NCBI RefSeq assembly: GCF_030272615.1
Contig: NC_081413.1
Location: 181,422,951 to 181,486,950 of the forward strand
DNA from: Cryptomeria japonica
Taxonomy: Eukaryota; Streptophyta; Pinopsida; Cupressales; Cupressaceae
Direction of reading: 5' to 3'
Length of the DNA stretch: 64,000 nucleotides
Below are positions 12,361-23,692 of the stretch, one piece after another. Position numbers and translations under genes: made by a program. The notes beneath the pieces were generated by a model. That model did not search any database and had not been told where the DNA came from. It saw nothing but the letters and a program-made list of their open reading frames with translations. The stretch's first letter is position 1. Each line of letters opens with the position of its first letter.

Positions 12361-12600
12361 GGCATTCCCTGTTCATCACAAAATGCTGCTTATTATCCTA
12401 GTGCTTATATCTATCATATGGCACTCTATCCTAGTGACACTCACTATTTAGTGTTTTTGCACTCCTTGATCATTACAAAGTGCTGCTCATATTTGCACTC
12501 ACTGTTCATCACAAAGTGCTGCTCTTTTTAGTACTCCCCATTCATTACAAAGTACTATGTCTTGGTACTCCCTGTTCATCATAAAGTGCCTCAATCTATC
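12361..12600. repeat. Imperfect tandem repeats around CATCACAAAGTGCTGCT
   Basis: Four to five units combine TTCATCACAAAGTGCTGCTC-like and GCACTCACTG-like segments at 30-60 base intervals. They lie in the intron-like part of the PMD pseudogene. Confidence 0.75.
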
Positions 12601-12784
12601 CTATCCTAGGGCCTCTACTTGAGTGTATCCTCTTGAGTAGTTTCCTAATTGGCAACATATGTTCTATCACATAATTGTCAATCCTAGCCCTATTTGCTAT
12701 CCTAGTCTTCCCTAGAGGATCTGCTTGAGTGTATCCTCTCAACATTTTATCCAATCGACAACATATGTTCATCACATAGCTGCC

Positions 12785-13060
12785 GATTTGACCTAGAAGA
12801 CACAAATGCACCTTCATGACATAAATGCGCTTACATATTGCATAAACACACCTGCTCTTCACAAACGTGCCTGAAATACACAGATGTACCTATGCTCTAC
12901 ACAGATGTGCCCACATAGCACAAACATGCCTGCACAATGCAGATGCGCTTGCATTTGACATAGATGCCTTTTCCTGCATAGACGCATCTGGCACAAACAC
13001 AGACGTGCCTAGCTAACCCAGATGTGCTTGGCACCAACACAGAAGCGCCTTGGCATTTTT
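12785..13060. repeat. Short imperfect repeats of ACACAGATGTGCCT type
   Basis: About ten copies of CACAAATGTGCC or ACAGACGTGCCT spaced roughly 20-30 bases, close to the splice-donor side of the PMD first exon. Confidence 0.75.
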
Positions 13061-13231
13061 TTTACCTTGTTTGACATATCTAAACATGCATTTATTTCTC
13101 TACCTAACATGCATTAATGAAAACATTTATTTTGACAAAGTACAACGAGGTTTTGTGGTACTCACCGACTCTCCTGCATCTGTTGGCCTCTGAAATCGGC
13201 GAACATGATCAAATCTATGCACCAATGCCAT

Positions 13232-13572
13232 CGCTGCTAACTGTTGCTGCTCTATTCTCTCTCTGCACTCTTATCTCTTGGATGTGTGGATGATAATGAG
13301 GATGTATTCCCCTCATGGTCTATTTTATAGACTGCCCTAGCCGTAGCCCTAGCTCTCATCTCCCGAGTCAGTCTTCTTTATCCCGTGACTCTGTCACTCT
13401 ATCCTATCCAGATAGTCCATTCTAGCCTTTCTTTCTTATCGAGAGATTGTCTGTGATCTTTTCAGACATTTTCATCCAATCTCTCAAGGGGGCATATCAT
13501 TCCCATCTTGGGACAACTTTGTATCAATTCATATTATCTTCTTTGAAACAACATGACAAGCTACATTGTCTC
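13232..13572 (+). other. Non-coding 3' region of the forward Ty3 element
   Basis: No gene. This links the start of the reverse-strand PMD exon to the polypurine tract and 3' LTR. It probably also holds the promoter region of the PMD gene on the reverse strand, though no clear TATA box was identified. Confidence 0.4.
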
Positions 13573-13586
13573 AAATAGGGGCAAAA
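13573..13586 (+). other. Polypurine tract
   Basis: AAATAGGGGCAAAA immediately before the LTR start. It primes plus-strand DNA synthesis and shows that the LTR at 13587 is a 3' LTR on the forward strand. Confidence 0.75.
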
Positions 13587-14285
13587 TGTAGACACCTAAA
13601 ATGGTCCAGTCTAATTAAATAAATATTTTATTTATTTAATTATCTTTAGCCCAATTCTTCTATTAATTAAATAAATCTTTATTTATTTAATTAATTCACT
13701 TATCCTCTTCTAGCCTTATTTCTCATTTAAATAAATACATTTATTTATATAAATTATCATTTTCCTAAATTAAATAAATACTCTTATTTATTTAATTAAT
13801 TCATTAACCTTTTCTACCTATGACACATGCCATTCATCTCTTAATATTTCCTACACTACCTACCCTCTTATTATTTTCTTATTTTCTCTACCTACCCTCT
13901 AATCATAGCCGACCATTTATCTTTTACACCTCTCAATCTTATCCCTCCATTTCTTATGGTGTCTTCTATATAAGGAGATGCTTCCTTTATTACCAACCCC
14001 TAGACATATACATTCTAATCAAGCATCCTAGCATTCGATCTTTCATATGCAATCCTACTTACAACCATATTTCCATTCTTTGTTGAGCTCTTGTGCACAC
14101 ATAAAATCTGAGAGAAAATATATCAAGCAAGATCAATGGAGATAAGAGGAATGGAGATCCAAACCCTATTGGACATGTGATGGTATAATCTTTGTGGTTT
14201 CATTTGATTTGCATTGTCTTAGGTAATATTCATATGTTATGGTGGATCTTTGTTGTTGTTAGGCTAGGGTTTTGTGGTTGAATTC
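13587..14285 (+). repeat. 3' LTR of the forward Tat-type element, truncated
   Basis: It starts TGTAGACACCT after a polypurine tract. It contains several TTAATTAAATAAATA blocks, a TATA box TATATAAGG at 13967, and leader-like sequence to about 14285, where LINE-like sequence takes over soon after. No TG...CA end was found, so the right side is truncated. Confidence 0.7.
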
Positions 14286-14484
14286 ATTTAGTCTTTCAAT
14301 ATTATTATTGTTGTATCCATCTTCACTGTATACAATTATAATATGGTCTAAGACTAAAATAATAGATGATTTTAGGGCAACTTTCCTTTGCAACATAGTC
14401 TGTATGATCATTACCAATTTAATGGAAAATAGACTCAAGGTGTTGCTTGTTGACATAATCTAAAAAGAGTAGAGTGATTTTCAT

Positions 14485-15140
14485 CCTATGGACGAAATTG
14501 TTTTTCCCTATGAGGCTATTCATATGGTTAGGAAGATGAAATTGAAAAAGATGATTTTGAAATTAAACATAAATGAGGATTACGATCAATTCAATAGGAA
14601 TTTTTAATTAATTTTTTTGGGGATATTAATCCTATATAGAGATTGGATTAGGTGGAGAAGTAACCACATATCAGGTTCATGGTTCTCAATATTGATAAAT
14701 GGAAGTCCCTATGTATTCTTCTCATCCAACAAGGGGTTTCAAAAATAGGATCCATTATCCCCCTTCTTGTTTATAATTATTATAGAAGCCCTTAGTAGGA
14801 AAGTTTAAGTGCAGAGGAGAAGAAGTAGCTAGAATGGTATTAGAATATTTCCCAATGTTAATTGATATCTCACACCAATTTGTGGATGGTATAATGTTGT
14901 TTGGAGTGGCTAGAAAGAGGGAAGTCGCAATGATTATTAATTCCTTGGATAAATACTATTGTGCATCTAGATATCATATCAATCTGAAGAAACCTAGTAT
15001 TTATTTTTAATGTAGACCTTAGAAAATAAATGGAAATTACAAGAATATTAGATTTTAAGGTTGGATAACCCCTACGTAAATTCTTGGCCCTCCTCTTGTT
15101 TATTGATGAAAATAGGAACAAATTTTGGTATGACATATTC
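14485..15140 (+). pseudogene. LINE (non-LTR) reverse transcriptase fragment
   Basis: LINE reverse transcriptase copies element RNA at a nicked chromosomal target. The visible blocks are FSILINGSPYVFFSSNKGF, DPLSPFLFIIIIEALSRKV, HQFVDGIMLFG (the usual FADD catalytic motif changed to FVDG) and INLKKPSIYF. Order and spacing fit the L1-type plant LINE RT palm. There are several frameshifts and stops, and the catalytic Asp pair is damaged, so it is dead. The endonuclease and 3' end are missing. Confidence 0.8.
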
Positions 15141-15429
15141 TTTAATTATAGGAAATGACTCACTTGTACAGGTACAATCATAATACATTGAAATTTGTAA
15201 TAATTTCTCTTTTGATCTATGTAATGACATGCCAATTCACCTTGTGTGTGAAATGATTGGTCCCAATTCACCTTGGTACAATGACATATATGCCTATCTA
15301 CATGAACGAACTCTTCCCCCAAATCTGTCAAACAACTATCAAAAAACCTTTATACAATAGAGCTCTTGTTGTGTTATCATTAGTGATACCATATACCAAA
15401 GGATTTTAGCCAATACACTTCTAAGATAT

Positions 15430-15800
15430 CTTAATATTGATGAAACACAAATAGATTTACAAGACGCACATGATTGTATATGTGGAGCCTATTCAAGTGG
15501 TCTTACCTTGGCTAAAAAGCTCATGTGAATTTGATACCATTGGCCTACCATGGAACCTGATGCTTGTAAATTTGTTAGGAAATGGCACCAGTGTCATATT
15601 CATTGAGACCTCATTCATGCACTAGCATAGGAACTTTAGCCTCTCATATTTCCTTGGCTAGATTCACTCAATGAAGACTTGACCTCATGGGTAAGATTAA
15701 ACCCACCTCTACTAATAATCACAAGTTCATCCTTAATGCTACTAAGTATTTCACAAAGTGGTTCAAAGCCATCCCTGTCACCTATGTTAAAAGTTGGAGG
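15430..15800 (+). pseudogene. Ty3/gypsy integrase, zinc-finger and core start
   Basis: In mixed frames with several stops I read DLQDAHDCICGAYSSG, YHWPTMEPDACKFVRKWHQC, DLIHALA and NEDLTSW, then TNNHKFILNATKYFTKWFKA. These match in order the HHCC zinc finger and the first-Asp region of Tat-type integrases (usual pattern YWPTM...CHQCQ...DLIHAPA...YFTKW). It stops near 15800, where copia integrase sequence starts. Heavily decayed. Confidence 0.7.
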
Positions 15801-15809
15801 ATTGGTTTT

Positions 15810-17945
15810 GGGTAGAAGTAGTCTAGATAGCCATGTATTTACTCAATAGAGTCCCCACCAATATTTTACAGGATAAGACAACAAAAAAGGTATGGAGTGG
15901 TTATAAACCATCAATTTATCATCTTATAATGTCTGGTTATTTTGCATATATGCATGTGCCAACTCATAGAAGGAAGAAGCTTGATTCCAAGACACTCTAG
16001 TGCATATTCTTGGGTTACAATCTGACCTCAAAATCTTGTCATCTCAGGGATCTTGAGACACATACTATTTATGAGTGATGAGATGTGGTTTGTGATTAGT
16101 CATCTTTTGACAATGTTCTACATAAGGAAGATGAATCCTCTTCCCATAGTCTACTCTCATAGTTAGATGTTGCGATTGAGTACTCTTCTTAGAAAGAAGA
16201 TTAAGTGAGTTGCATGGGGAATTACTTGTTGATATTGGCACTTTGAAGAATAATTATTTGTCATAGTAGAAATTTCCATGTCCAAAATGGGTTCAAACCA
16301 CCATCAAGGAATCCCATCTAGAAGTTCTCTTTGATACCTCTCCACAGGAGTTACAAGGATAAAAAACTGACAAGAAATAAGGTGAATTTGGTATTGATGA
16401 GTCTAGTTATGAATACTATTAAACCTTATATAGCTCATTATGCCCTCAGTTAGCCACATTGGAAGAAAAACAAGTATGGTGAGTATGAATCTCTAATGAA
16501 GAATCATACATGGGAGATTGTTAGTATGCCTATTGGAAAGAAACCCATAGGATGAAAATTACTTTTCAAAATAAAACACAAGACAAATGGGTCCATCAAA
16601 AAATATAAAGAACATATTGTTGCAGAGAGATATGCTAAACAAGAGGGAACTAATTATCAGGGGACCTTTGCACCCACTACAAAGATAAAAACCATCCAAG
16701 TTATGTGTACATTGGCTTCACAGAAAGGATGGAGGCTTCATCAAATAGGTTTTGAGAGAACTTTCTTGAATGGTGATCTCAAAAGAGAAGTTTACATGGT
16801 CTAAAAAGAAGGCTTCATCAATGAACATAACCCTCACAAGGTATGTCATTTGATTAAGTCACTATATGGGCATAAACAATCCCCTCAAGCATGGTTCATA
16901 AAAATAGATGGTCACCTCTTTTATCACGGCTTCATTTGTAGCTCCTCTGGTTCTAATTTTTATATTACTAAGAAGATAGGGACAAAGATTGTCATTCTTG
17001 TATTGTATGTGGATTATCTTGTGATCATAGGGAGTTCAAACAATCTTATTAATACTATCAAGAATGATCTAAAAAAATCTTTTGACATGATAGATTCAAG
17101 GCTACTTCACTATTGTCTTGGTTTCAAGATATGCTAGAAGGAGCATCATATTTTTATCTCCTAGATGAAATATGCCAAGACACTCTTGAAAAGATTTGGT
17201 ATGTATGATTGTAAACCTATTCCCACTCTAATGGATAAAGGTTTGCAAATATCTCTCTTCTAGGATTCACCTTAAGTTGATGTGACTCTCTATAGGCAAC
17301 TTGTAGGGAATCTCATTTACTTGACTTGTAGCATACCAGATTTATGCATTGCTATTAGCTATCTATCCAAATTTTTGTAAGATATGAAGAAGTGTCATTA
17401 GATTGCAGCTAAGCATGTTTTGTACTATGTTTGAGGTACATTTGATTATGGTCTAAAGTATAAAAAGAATAATTAGTTCTATTTGTAGGGGTATGCTGAC
17501 TCAGACTATGTTGGATCACTTGATGATGCAAAAATAAATTTTGGCTACATTTTCATGTTGGATTCCCCATTTTGTGGCAAGTAAGAGAATAGTTATTCTC
17601 TCTCATCCATTGAGGCTTAATATCATACATCACATAAGGATTTGTGTGCAAGGCGATTTGGTTACATCACATCCTAGCAGATATGTACATTTCTAAAGCC
17701 TAACCATTGATTTTATATTGTAATGTAATTAGGGTGTACTTCAACATGTTAAAAATCCAATTTTCCATGAGTGAACAAAGAAAATTGAGGTCGAATATAT
17801 TTTCATGTGAGAGCAGGTGATGAACCACCACATTCAGCTCCAATGTTTCCCAATTGATTCTTCGATTATAGATATACTCACCAAGTCTCATGGCAAGGTG
17901 AAATTTGAGTTCTTTTAGGGGTACATTTGTATGACTAGTGTGTTA
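15810..17945 (+). pseudogene. Ty1/copia pol remnant (integrase end, reverse transcriptase, RNase H)
   Basis: The order seen is the integrase tail (YLLNRVPTNILQDKT, then LDSKTL and IFLGYN), reverse transcriptase (KYKEHIVAERYAKQEG, APTTKIKTIQVMCTLA, LNGDLKREVYM, LIKSLYGHKQSPQAW, VLYVDYLVIIGS) and RNase H (GYADSDYVGSLDD, SSIEA). In the RT active site the usual YVDD is YVDY, losing an essential Asp. There are many stops; the longest open part is 16850-17137. The end of pol (HGKVKFELFRGY-like) runs into a polypurine tract and LTR. The 5' half of the element, with gag and protease, is missing. The order integrase before RT defines Ty1/copia. Confidence 0.9.
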
Positions 17946-17954
17946 AGGGGGGAA
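17944..17954 (+). other. Copia polypurine tract
   Basis: TAAGGGGGGAA directly before TGTGAG, the start of the 3' LTR. Confidence 0.8.
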
Positions 17955-18103
17955 TGTGAGCGCAACTAATACAATGTTTGTTATTCAATATTTCATTTGA
18001 TTTTTTTGTTTGGTATTCTATTTTACCATTCTAGAGCTGCTCCTCTTTGTATATATGCACTTGCATTGTTTGGAATAATTATCAATCATTTTATGCTCTC
18101 ACA
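17955..18103 (+). repeat. 149-bp 3' LTR of the copia element
   Basis: It begins TGTGAGC and ends GCTCTCACA, so the ends form TGTGAG/CTCACA inverted repeats. It directly follows a polypurine tract and the copia pol remnant. A TATATATG box lies inside. The length is short for a plant copia LTR. Confidence 0.8.
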
Positions 18104-18249
18104 AAAATATCATCCCTAAATATATACTTAATAAGCATAGTGTTAAAGTAAGCGATATGTCACTATTGTGGAGCACAAAACATGTATCATCCTCATAAAA
18201 TATGTTGGTATAAGAATTATAGTTGACTTGGAGAAAGGAGAATACATTC

Positions 18250-18540
18250 ATTCTAAAGGACAAGCAATACAAACCATAAAAGAATAGATATAAAATTTAG
18301 CCAATCAAATATGATATGAAATTAAAAAAAGATAGACTAAATAAATGCTAAGGAAAAACCCTGAGGCTGTGAGATCATTTAGGACCTAGTTAGAAGAATT
18401 AAAATACAACCATTGTAAAGGATCTAGCAATTCAAACTTAAAAAAATGAACCCAAACTCTAGCCAATCAAATATGACATAAAACAAAAAAAAGAATAAAT
18501 GCTAAAGTAAAATCTTAAGATTCTAAGATCAATTAGGTTC
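18250..18540. repeat. Imperfect tandem duplication, period about 150-170 bp
   Basis: Two adjacent copies share AGCCAATCAAATATGA, AATAAATGCTAAGG and a GATCATTTAGG-like end. Copy two starts near 18415. No coding signal. Confidence 0.7.
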
Positions 18541-18559
18541 ACCAATTTTAGTAAACCAG

Positions 18560-18904
18560 TTAATGGAACCCAAAGAAAAGTATATATAATAATAACACAC
18601 AAATTGTGGGTCTAAAATAAAGATGTGGAAAAAAAGAAAAAGATTAAAAGTTATAAATTTATGAAGAAGGTTAAATCCCTAGATGGATTCAAGGGCTAAA
18701 TTCATTAATTAAAGTAGGGAAGCAAAACCATCCTATAAAAATATCAAGGTTAAATAAATATGAATGAGTGGTAACAATAAAAAAACATAGACATATATGA
18801 GTTGAGTTAGATACTCTACACAAACATCTTCATAAATAAATGATGATCTCAACAAAAAGGATTAGGGTATTTAGTTGTAAGAGTTTATGAATAACATTAT
18901 GTTT
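18560..18904 (+). repeat. Fragment of the tandem-array unit
   Basis: Shares ACACAAATTGTGG.TCTAAAATAAAGA.GTGG, the following AT-rich text, and AACAAAAAGGATTAGG with units A and C (21180-21470; 57960-58160 plus 59043-59090). It stops at 18904 where reverse-strand retroelement sequence begins. Confidence 0.75.
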
Positions 18905-20720
18905 TTGATTGAGATAAATGGGTTTTAAATCCAAATAGAAAATTAAGAAAAATGAAATAGTTGCTAATCAGTCCAAAACCAATAGCAAGATAGCCACTAA
19001 AATAGGGTAGAACCCACATAGAACAACAACCAACAAAAAACCTAAACTGAGAACAACACAACAAAAGAAAACTAAACCAGAGAGTGTATTTAAGCTCTTA
19101 GTTATTCTAGATCATATTCTTGTTGATCTCCTCGAGCTCTTCCATGATAAATCTTGTTGAACTCCTCTCTAGATTCCTGCTCCTTGTTATAGTAAAGGGA
19201 CCCACAATAACCTGTGATCCTGGTCCTTGCGAGCTTGGTTCCTAAATTTTTCTTCTTCTATTTAGCATCTAATGGTGGGACATTGGAGATAGGCTGGGTT
19301 CTATGGATAGCCATCATCTCATTGACATTTCTGAGGTCCTCAATGCTAATTCTCATGGCTTCCTTGCTAATCTCAATGAATTTCCTCAGGTTTCCCTTAA
19401 TCTCCTCCAAGTTCTTTTCCAATTGCCCTATCCAGGACTCATGGTCCTTTTTAACGACTTCAAAATCTCCAGTAAGCTTATGGGTCACTCAAAGAAGCAT
19501 ATTAGTTTTGTTTGGCATGAGATTTGTAGTGAAGGTATCAATAATACCCTTAATGCCTTCCTTCAACATGTTAATTTCATTGCTGACCTAGAGAAAGCAT
19601 TTTTCCTCGCTATAGTTAGAATTTATCAGGAGCACCTCAAAATCCATGTCTTTTTTGTTATCTTCCAGGTCCACCTGATCAACGTTGAGGGAGATTTCGA
19701 GTTTAAGTCTTTCCTCTTCCCTTTCCTTAGCTTCCCCTATTCTTCCCAATTTTGACTTTTTCGGATTCAGCAGGCCCAAACCTTGTGACTTGGGGGTAGG
19801 AGTTTTAAATCTACTAGCAACCAATCTAGGGTGCTTGTTTCTTCTTCTATTGCTAGTGTCAGGTGTGATATTCTATGGGGGGGACTCTTCCTAAGAGGGA
19901 CAATAATCTGGGTCCTTTGATACCTTGAAGTCCCACCAATCCATAGCTATACCACCCCCATCATCCTCAATCTCAGTATCAGATACAACTTGCATGTCAA
20001 GGTTGGTCAACGATTTGGGGATTTTCACTACAGGAGAGGGTTTAACCCCATGGGCTTTAGTATATTCCATAATAAGTATTATTAAACCATCATGAAGAAA
20101 AAGGGTCATCACTATTCTTGGCATGATTCGATAAACTACGCTCCGGTGATGAAATCAAATAAAAGGGAAACGAGATTCTTCTATCATGCCTAAAGTGGTT
20201 CAAGATCATAAAGTGATAAGAAAAGATACTAGCAAAGCAGTCGTCTAGTGTTACATACCTAATAATGACTTCAACCATGTCCACCCAAAGTGACAATAAG
20301 TCTTTCTTGTTATAGCCTCCATCCACCATTTTTTGCACTCTGTCTCTTTCACTTTGCTTATCAAAAAAGATTGAGAGGGCTTTTTTCACTACTTTTCTCT
20401 CCTTGTATAACTTCTTGCCAACCATTTGCAAACCCGTGATCTCAGCAATGAAGGCCTCATCAATTATGAATTCAGCCCCAAAAGCCATAAGGATGCCTTT
20501 GTGCCAGCCATTAACAAACTCTTCTATCATTTTTGGGTCTTGGCAATGAAGTTTCTTGAGATAGGGCGCAAGATCACCATTTATAATCTCCATCCACAAT
20601 TACCTATTCTTTTCCCATTTATCGCAGAAATTTTTTCTCCCCCCATGAAAATGCTTCCTCTACATATTTGGATATGGCCACCAAACTCGAACTAGTAGGT
20701 AAAAAAACAAATGGTGAAGA
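18905..20720 (-). pseudogene. Retroelement-type coiled-coil ORF with 3' end, unknown family
   Basis: Reading down from about 20720, a folded N-terminal part includes MEIINGDLAPYLKKLHCQ, EEFVNGWHKGILMAFGAEF and EITGLQMVGKKLYKERKVVK. Next come an acidic linker (TEIEDDGGGIAMDWWDFK), a Lys/Glu segment and a coiled coil (GQLEKNLEEIKGNLRKFIEI), broken by stops and frameshifts. A 3' untranslated region ending TTTAAAACCC and TCTCAATCAAAAAC closes it at 18905, where the array unit resumes. The 3' tail style resembles that of a non-LTR element. I know of similar unnamed ORFs in gymnosperm repeats but cannot name the family. It may be ORF1 or gag of a LINE-like element. Confidence 0.5.
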
Positions 20721-20773
20721 AAACTCTAGAAACCCTGGTATTGAATCTCGACCACAATTCCCACAAAGAGCCT

Positions 20774-21045
20774 TTACATACTTGGCAGATTGTCATCATT
20801 AAAATGTGATAATTGGGCAAGATTATCAACATCCTTTCTTGTTAGTTCACATAGGTGAATGGGGAAATTTTCCTTTGTTGTCCACCACCTTGTGTTCTCA
20901 TATGCCACGCTTAGGTTTGCCACATAGTCGGTCGACGTATTACCTTCCCGACACACATAGGAGATTTTAAATTCATCAAATTTAGTTATCATGATATGGC
21001 ATTCTTGAATTAAATGCTTGATAGTCCAGTTAGGATCCATTTGTC
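20774..21045 (-). pseudogene. LINE-type RNase H domain fragment
   Basis: The 88-residue frame reads WTIKHLIQECHIMITKFDEF, then SYVCREGNTSTDYVANLSVA and WWTTKENFPIHLCEL. This is the C-terminal part of a plant RNase H-like domain as found at the end of LINE ORF2; the REGN.AD.VANL block carries the last catalytic Asp (here TDY). The frame ends near 20774 and the coiled-coil ORF follows about 60 bases later on the same strand. The 5' side is cut where array unit A starts, typical of 5'-truncated LINE insertions. Confidence 0.65.
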
Positions 21046-23338
21046 TACTCAGAATTCTGAAAACGTGGTATTTATTGGCTCAACAAATCAATGTGAAAAC
21101 CAATTTGTGGATCGCATCATGGTCGTTAGAAGAGAGTTGAAAGTATTACTTGTGACGTCCATGAAATTGACATTAATGGAAAGGAAAGGAAAGCATAACT
21201 AAGAATAGCACACAAATTGTGGCTCTAAAATAAAGACGTGGAGATAAGAAATTAGAAATTTAAGAAAGTACAGGGTAAAATTATAATTATGTAAGGAATA
21301 AAAGTAAAAGTATGTTATATAATATATTTAGGTTAAATAAACATAAGGATGAATAATAATAAATAAATGTAGATATATATGATTAGAGTTATACATTTTA
21401 TATAAACATTTTCATTAATATATGATAAATTCAATGATAATGATTAGAGTATTTAATTGTAGGAGTACATGAAGAATATTATTTTGGATGTTGTGATGTG
21501 ATCTATTTGTGTGTCTAAATAAAATATATCTACATAAGTGACTTTAGAAAGACAATGAAGTTGATTGTTTTTATTCATAATCCACACATATGTAGCCTTC
21601 ACTATTTCGAGAAGATTTGATTTTTCTATGGCAACTTTAAACCTACAATATGAAATCTATAGACATGTGTTTGTCTCTTCTATCTAAACATGATGTTATA
21701 TAGATATAGCTTCAGAGGTTATTATGCTAGGCATGGGATACGATTCTCTCCCCTCTTTTTGTCTTAATCAAACATTTAGATTTATTTATAATTATTGTAC
21801 ACAAATTAGAAGACATGATAAGAACAATATAGATTTTTTTTAACCTTTGTCAATCCATATAATGATTCTTAGCTCTTTCTATAATATAATTTTAAATGTC
21901 AATGCGTTCACTATAAAATGAACTAACAATTATTATTTTATACAAAACCCTAGCATGTAATTCAAATATTTAACACACATGTCAGTAGATAATTTTTTTG
22001 GGGATTGAGTCAACTTAGACACATGTTTAATATTTAATTAAAAAAATGGAGGTCAAAACTATAGCTTTAACTTTGTTTTTAAACCTATACTTCTCCACTT
22101 GTTACAAGTAATCGCTCTCATACTCTTGATCTCCATATCTAGAGATACATACACATAATAGGTGGTAGCATCTAGGACAAGAAGTGGGAATTTGAAGTAA
22201 AGTTCTAGAGCTTTGGGATATAAAAAGTAATTTTTATTTAAGATGGATAAATTTACCAAGTCATATATTGAATTATGCTAATTACATATAGGATCATTAT
22301 ATTAGGACCAACTTGTTGAATTGGGTCCAAAAATAATAATTAAAAGTACTAAAAATAGACATTCTGTTTTGACAAAGAATTGTCTATATTATCACTTAAA
22401 TGTAAGAATAACATCATATGTATTCACCAAAAAAATAGTTGTTTGATATAAAACCACACCCTTAGAGTCTAAATGGACTGGAGCTTGGAGAATAAAACAT
22501 AAAAACAATAAAACGACTAGATGGATGAAGGAATAGAAGAGGTGAAAAGAAAATCCTAGACATCCAACCATCTCCATACATCAATATGGTCTAAAAATTA
22601 TCCATGAGAAGTTCCTACCCAACATCATTATTTATTTGATTTCTTATTCTTCTTCAATAGCTCAAATTGATGAAATGGAAAGAGCCAATTGAGGAAAATT
22701 ACTAGAATCATATAAGTTGGGAGCCCCACCAATAGGAAACCCAAAATTTCCTCCCATAGATTTTGGGGTGGTGGATTGACAATGAGTAGGCCACAACCAA
22801 CCTCGACTATGGTCTCCTTATGTAGCTAGAAAGAATCTTAGGAGTAAGCCTCCAAGTAGCATGAGCTAAAAGACTTATTTCACACTAAAATACATGAGGA
22901 TACAAGTAGCCCATGGAAGAATAAAGAGATGAAGGAACTCTAGCTAGTTCAGAAGGGGCAATGCTCTAGTGGTTGACAAGTTCCTTTAAATGTGTCACCT
23001 TAAGTGCAACTTTATTAGCCCATACATGAAGCTACAATAATACATCGAAATAATTCAATTCCTTAGAAAAAAATAAAACACGTCAATCAACAAAATAAGG
23101 AGAAAAATAACCAAATTTAATCTTTCTATATGCTCAAGAGAATCTCCACCTTAAAAGCATGGTTAGATCTGGTTGAATTTGTAAGGAATGTAAAGCCAGT
23201 ACCCTAGAAGAACCATACACCAAGTCAAATTTGGCCAAAAAGTGTAACCCACTATTGTGGGATCACATCTAGATTCATGTAAAAGTTGAAATCTTTAAAG
23301 GTTATTACACAAAATCCCTCAATAATACCATTTCCATT

Positions 23339-23692
23339 TTGAGTGAAGGCTCACTAGATCAGATCACGAGAAAGAAGATAACCATTGAAGAATGTGACAA
23401 GAACCTGGAAGGGGAGGATGAAGATGTCAAAGAGAACATATCCAACATGTATATAAAATATAAATTTAATTGGAATAAGAATTTTTTTTCAAGAAATAGA
23501 ATTGACAATGTAGTGACAACTTTTGATGATGTCAAAAAAAATATAGGAAGCTTCAATAGAGGAGATCATAATGATTGGGAGAGGCAAAATATAGTAAAGC
23601 TACATGGAAGGTCCTTATTTTTAAAATATTGGTGCCTTAGTTTTTTTATATTTAATTTTGTGGGAATTTTGCAAGTAACCCACCAACTATAA
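23339..23692 (+). CDS. Small hypothetical ORF in array unit A
   Basis: An open frame of 117 codons beginning at a TTG with no good ATG nearby. It is acidic at first (TIEECDKNLEGEDEDVKENI), then basic, with a hydrophobic C-terminal stretch (CLSFFIFNFVGILQV) that could be a membrane segment. Unit B has the same sequence with an extra base in a T run, breaking the frame. No family is recognised. It could be an exon of a decayed gene or chance. Confidence 0.2.
   Translation: MSEGSLDQITRKKITIEECDKNLEGEDEDVKENISNMYIKYKFNWNKNFFSRNRIDNVVTTFDDVKKNIGSFNRGDHNDWERQNIVKLHGRSLFLKYWCLSFFIFNFVGILQVTHQL

Larger units (their letters stand above)
10495..13231 (-). pseudogene. Plant mobile domain (PMD/MAIN-like) gene, reverse strand inside a Ty3 element
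   Basis: PMD proteins are a plant family related to MAINTENANCE OF MERISTEMS and often carried by transposons. A short first exon starts at ATG 13231 (MALVHRFDHVRRFQR) and ends at GTGAGT, a good splice donor. After about 0.9 kb of repeat-filled intron-like sequence, the PMD core reads MGKMIVILEDVYTILRIP, TQHTRYAWGPCMLAHLYYEL, WRPYRECEEWEDD and SRYLIGQMPYVLERQLVDR. From about 12165 to 11446 it stays in one frame with in-frame TAGs near 11898 and 11657; upstream, near 12250, the frame shifts. A charged coiled-coil-like C-terminal part runs to about 10500. Antisense PMD ORFs between pol and the 3' LTR are a known trait of Tat-lineage elements, and the setting fits that. Confidence 0.8.
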
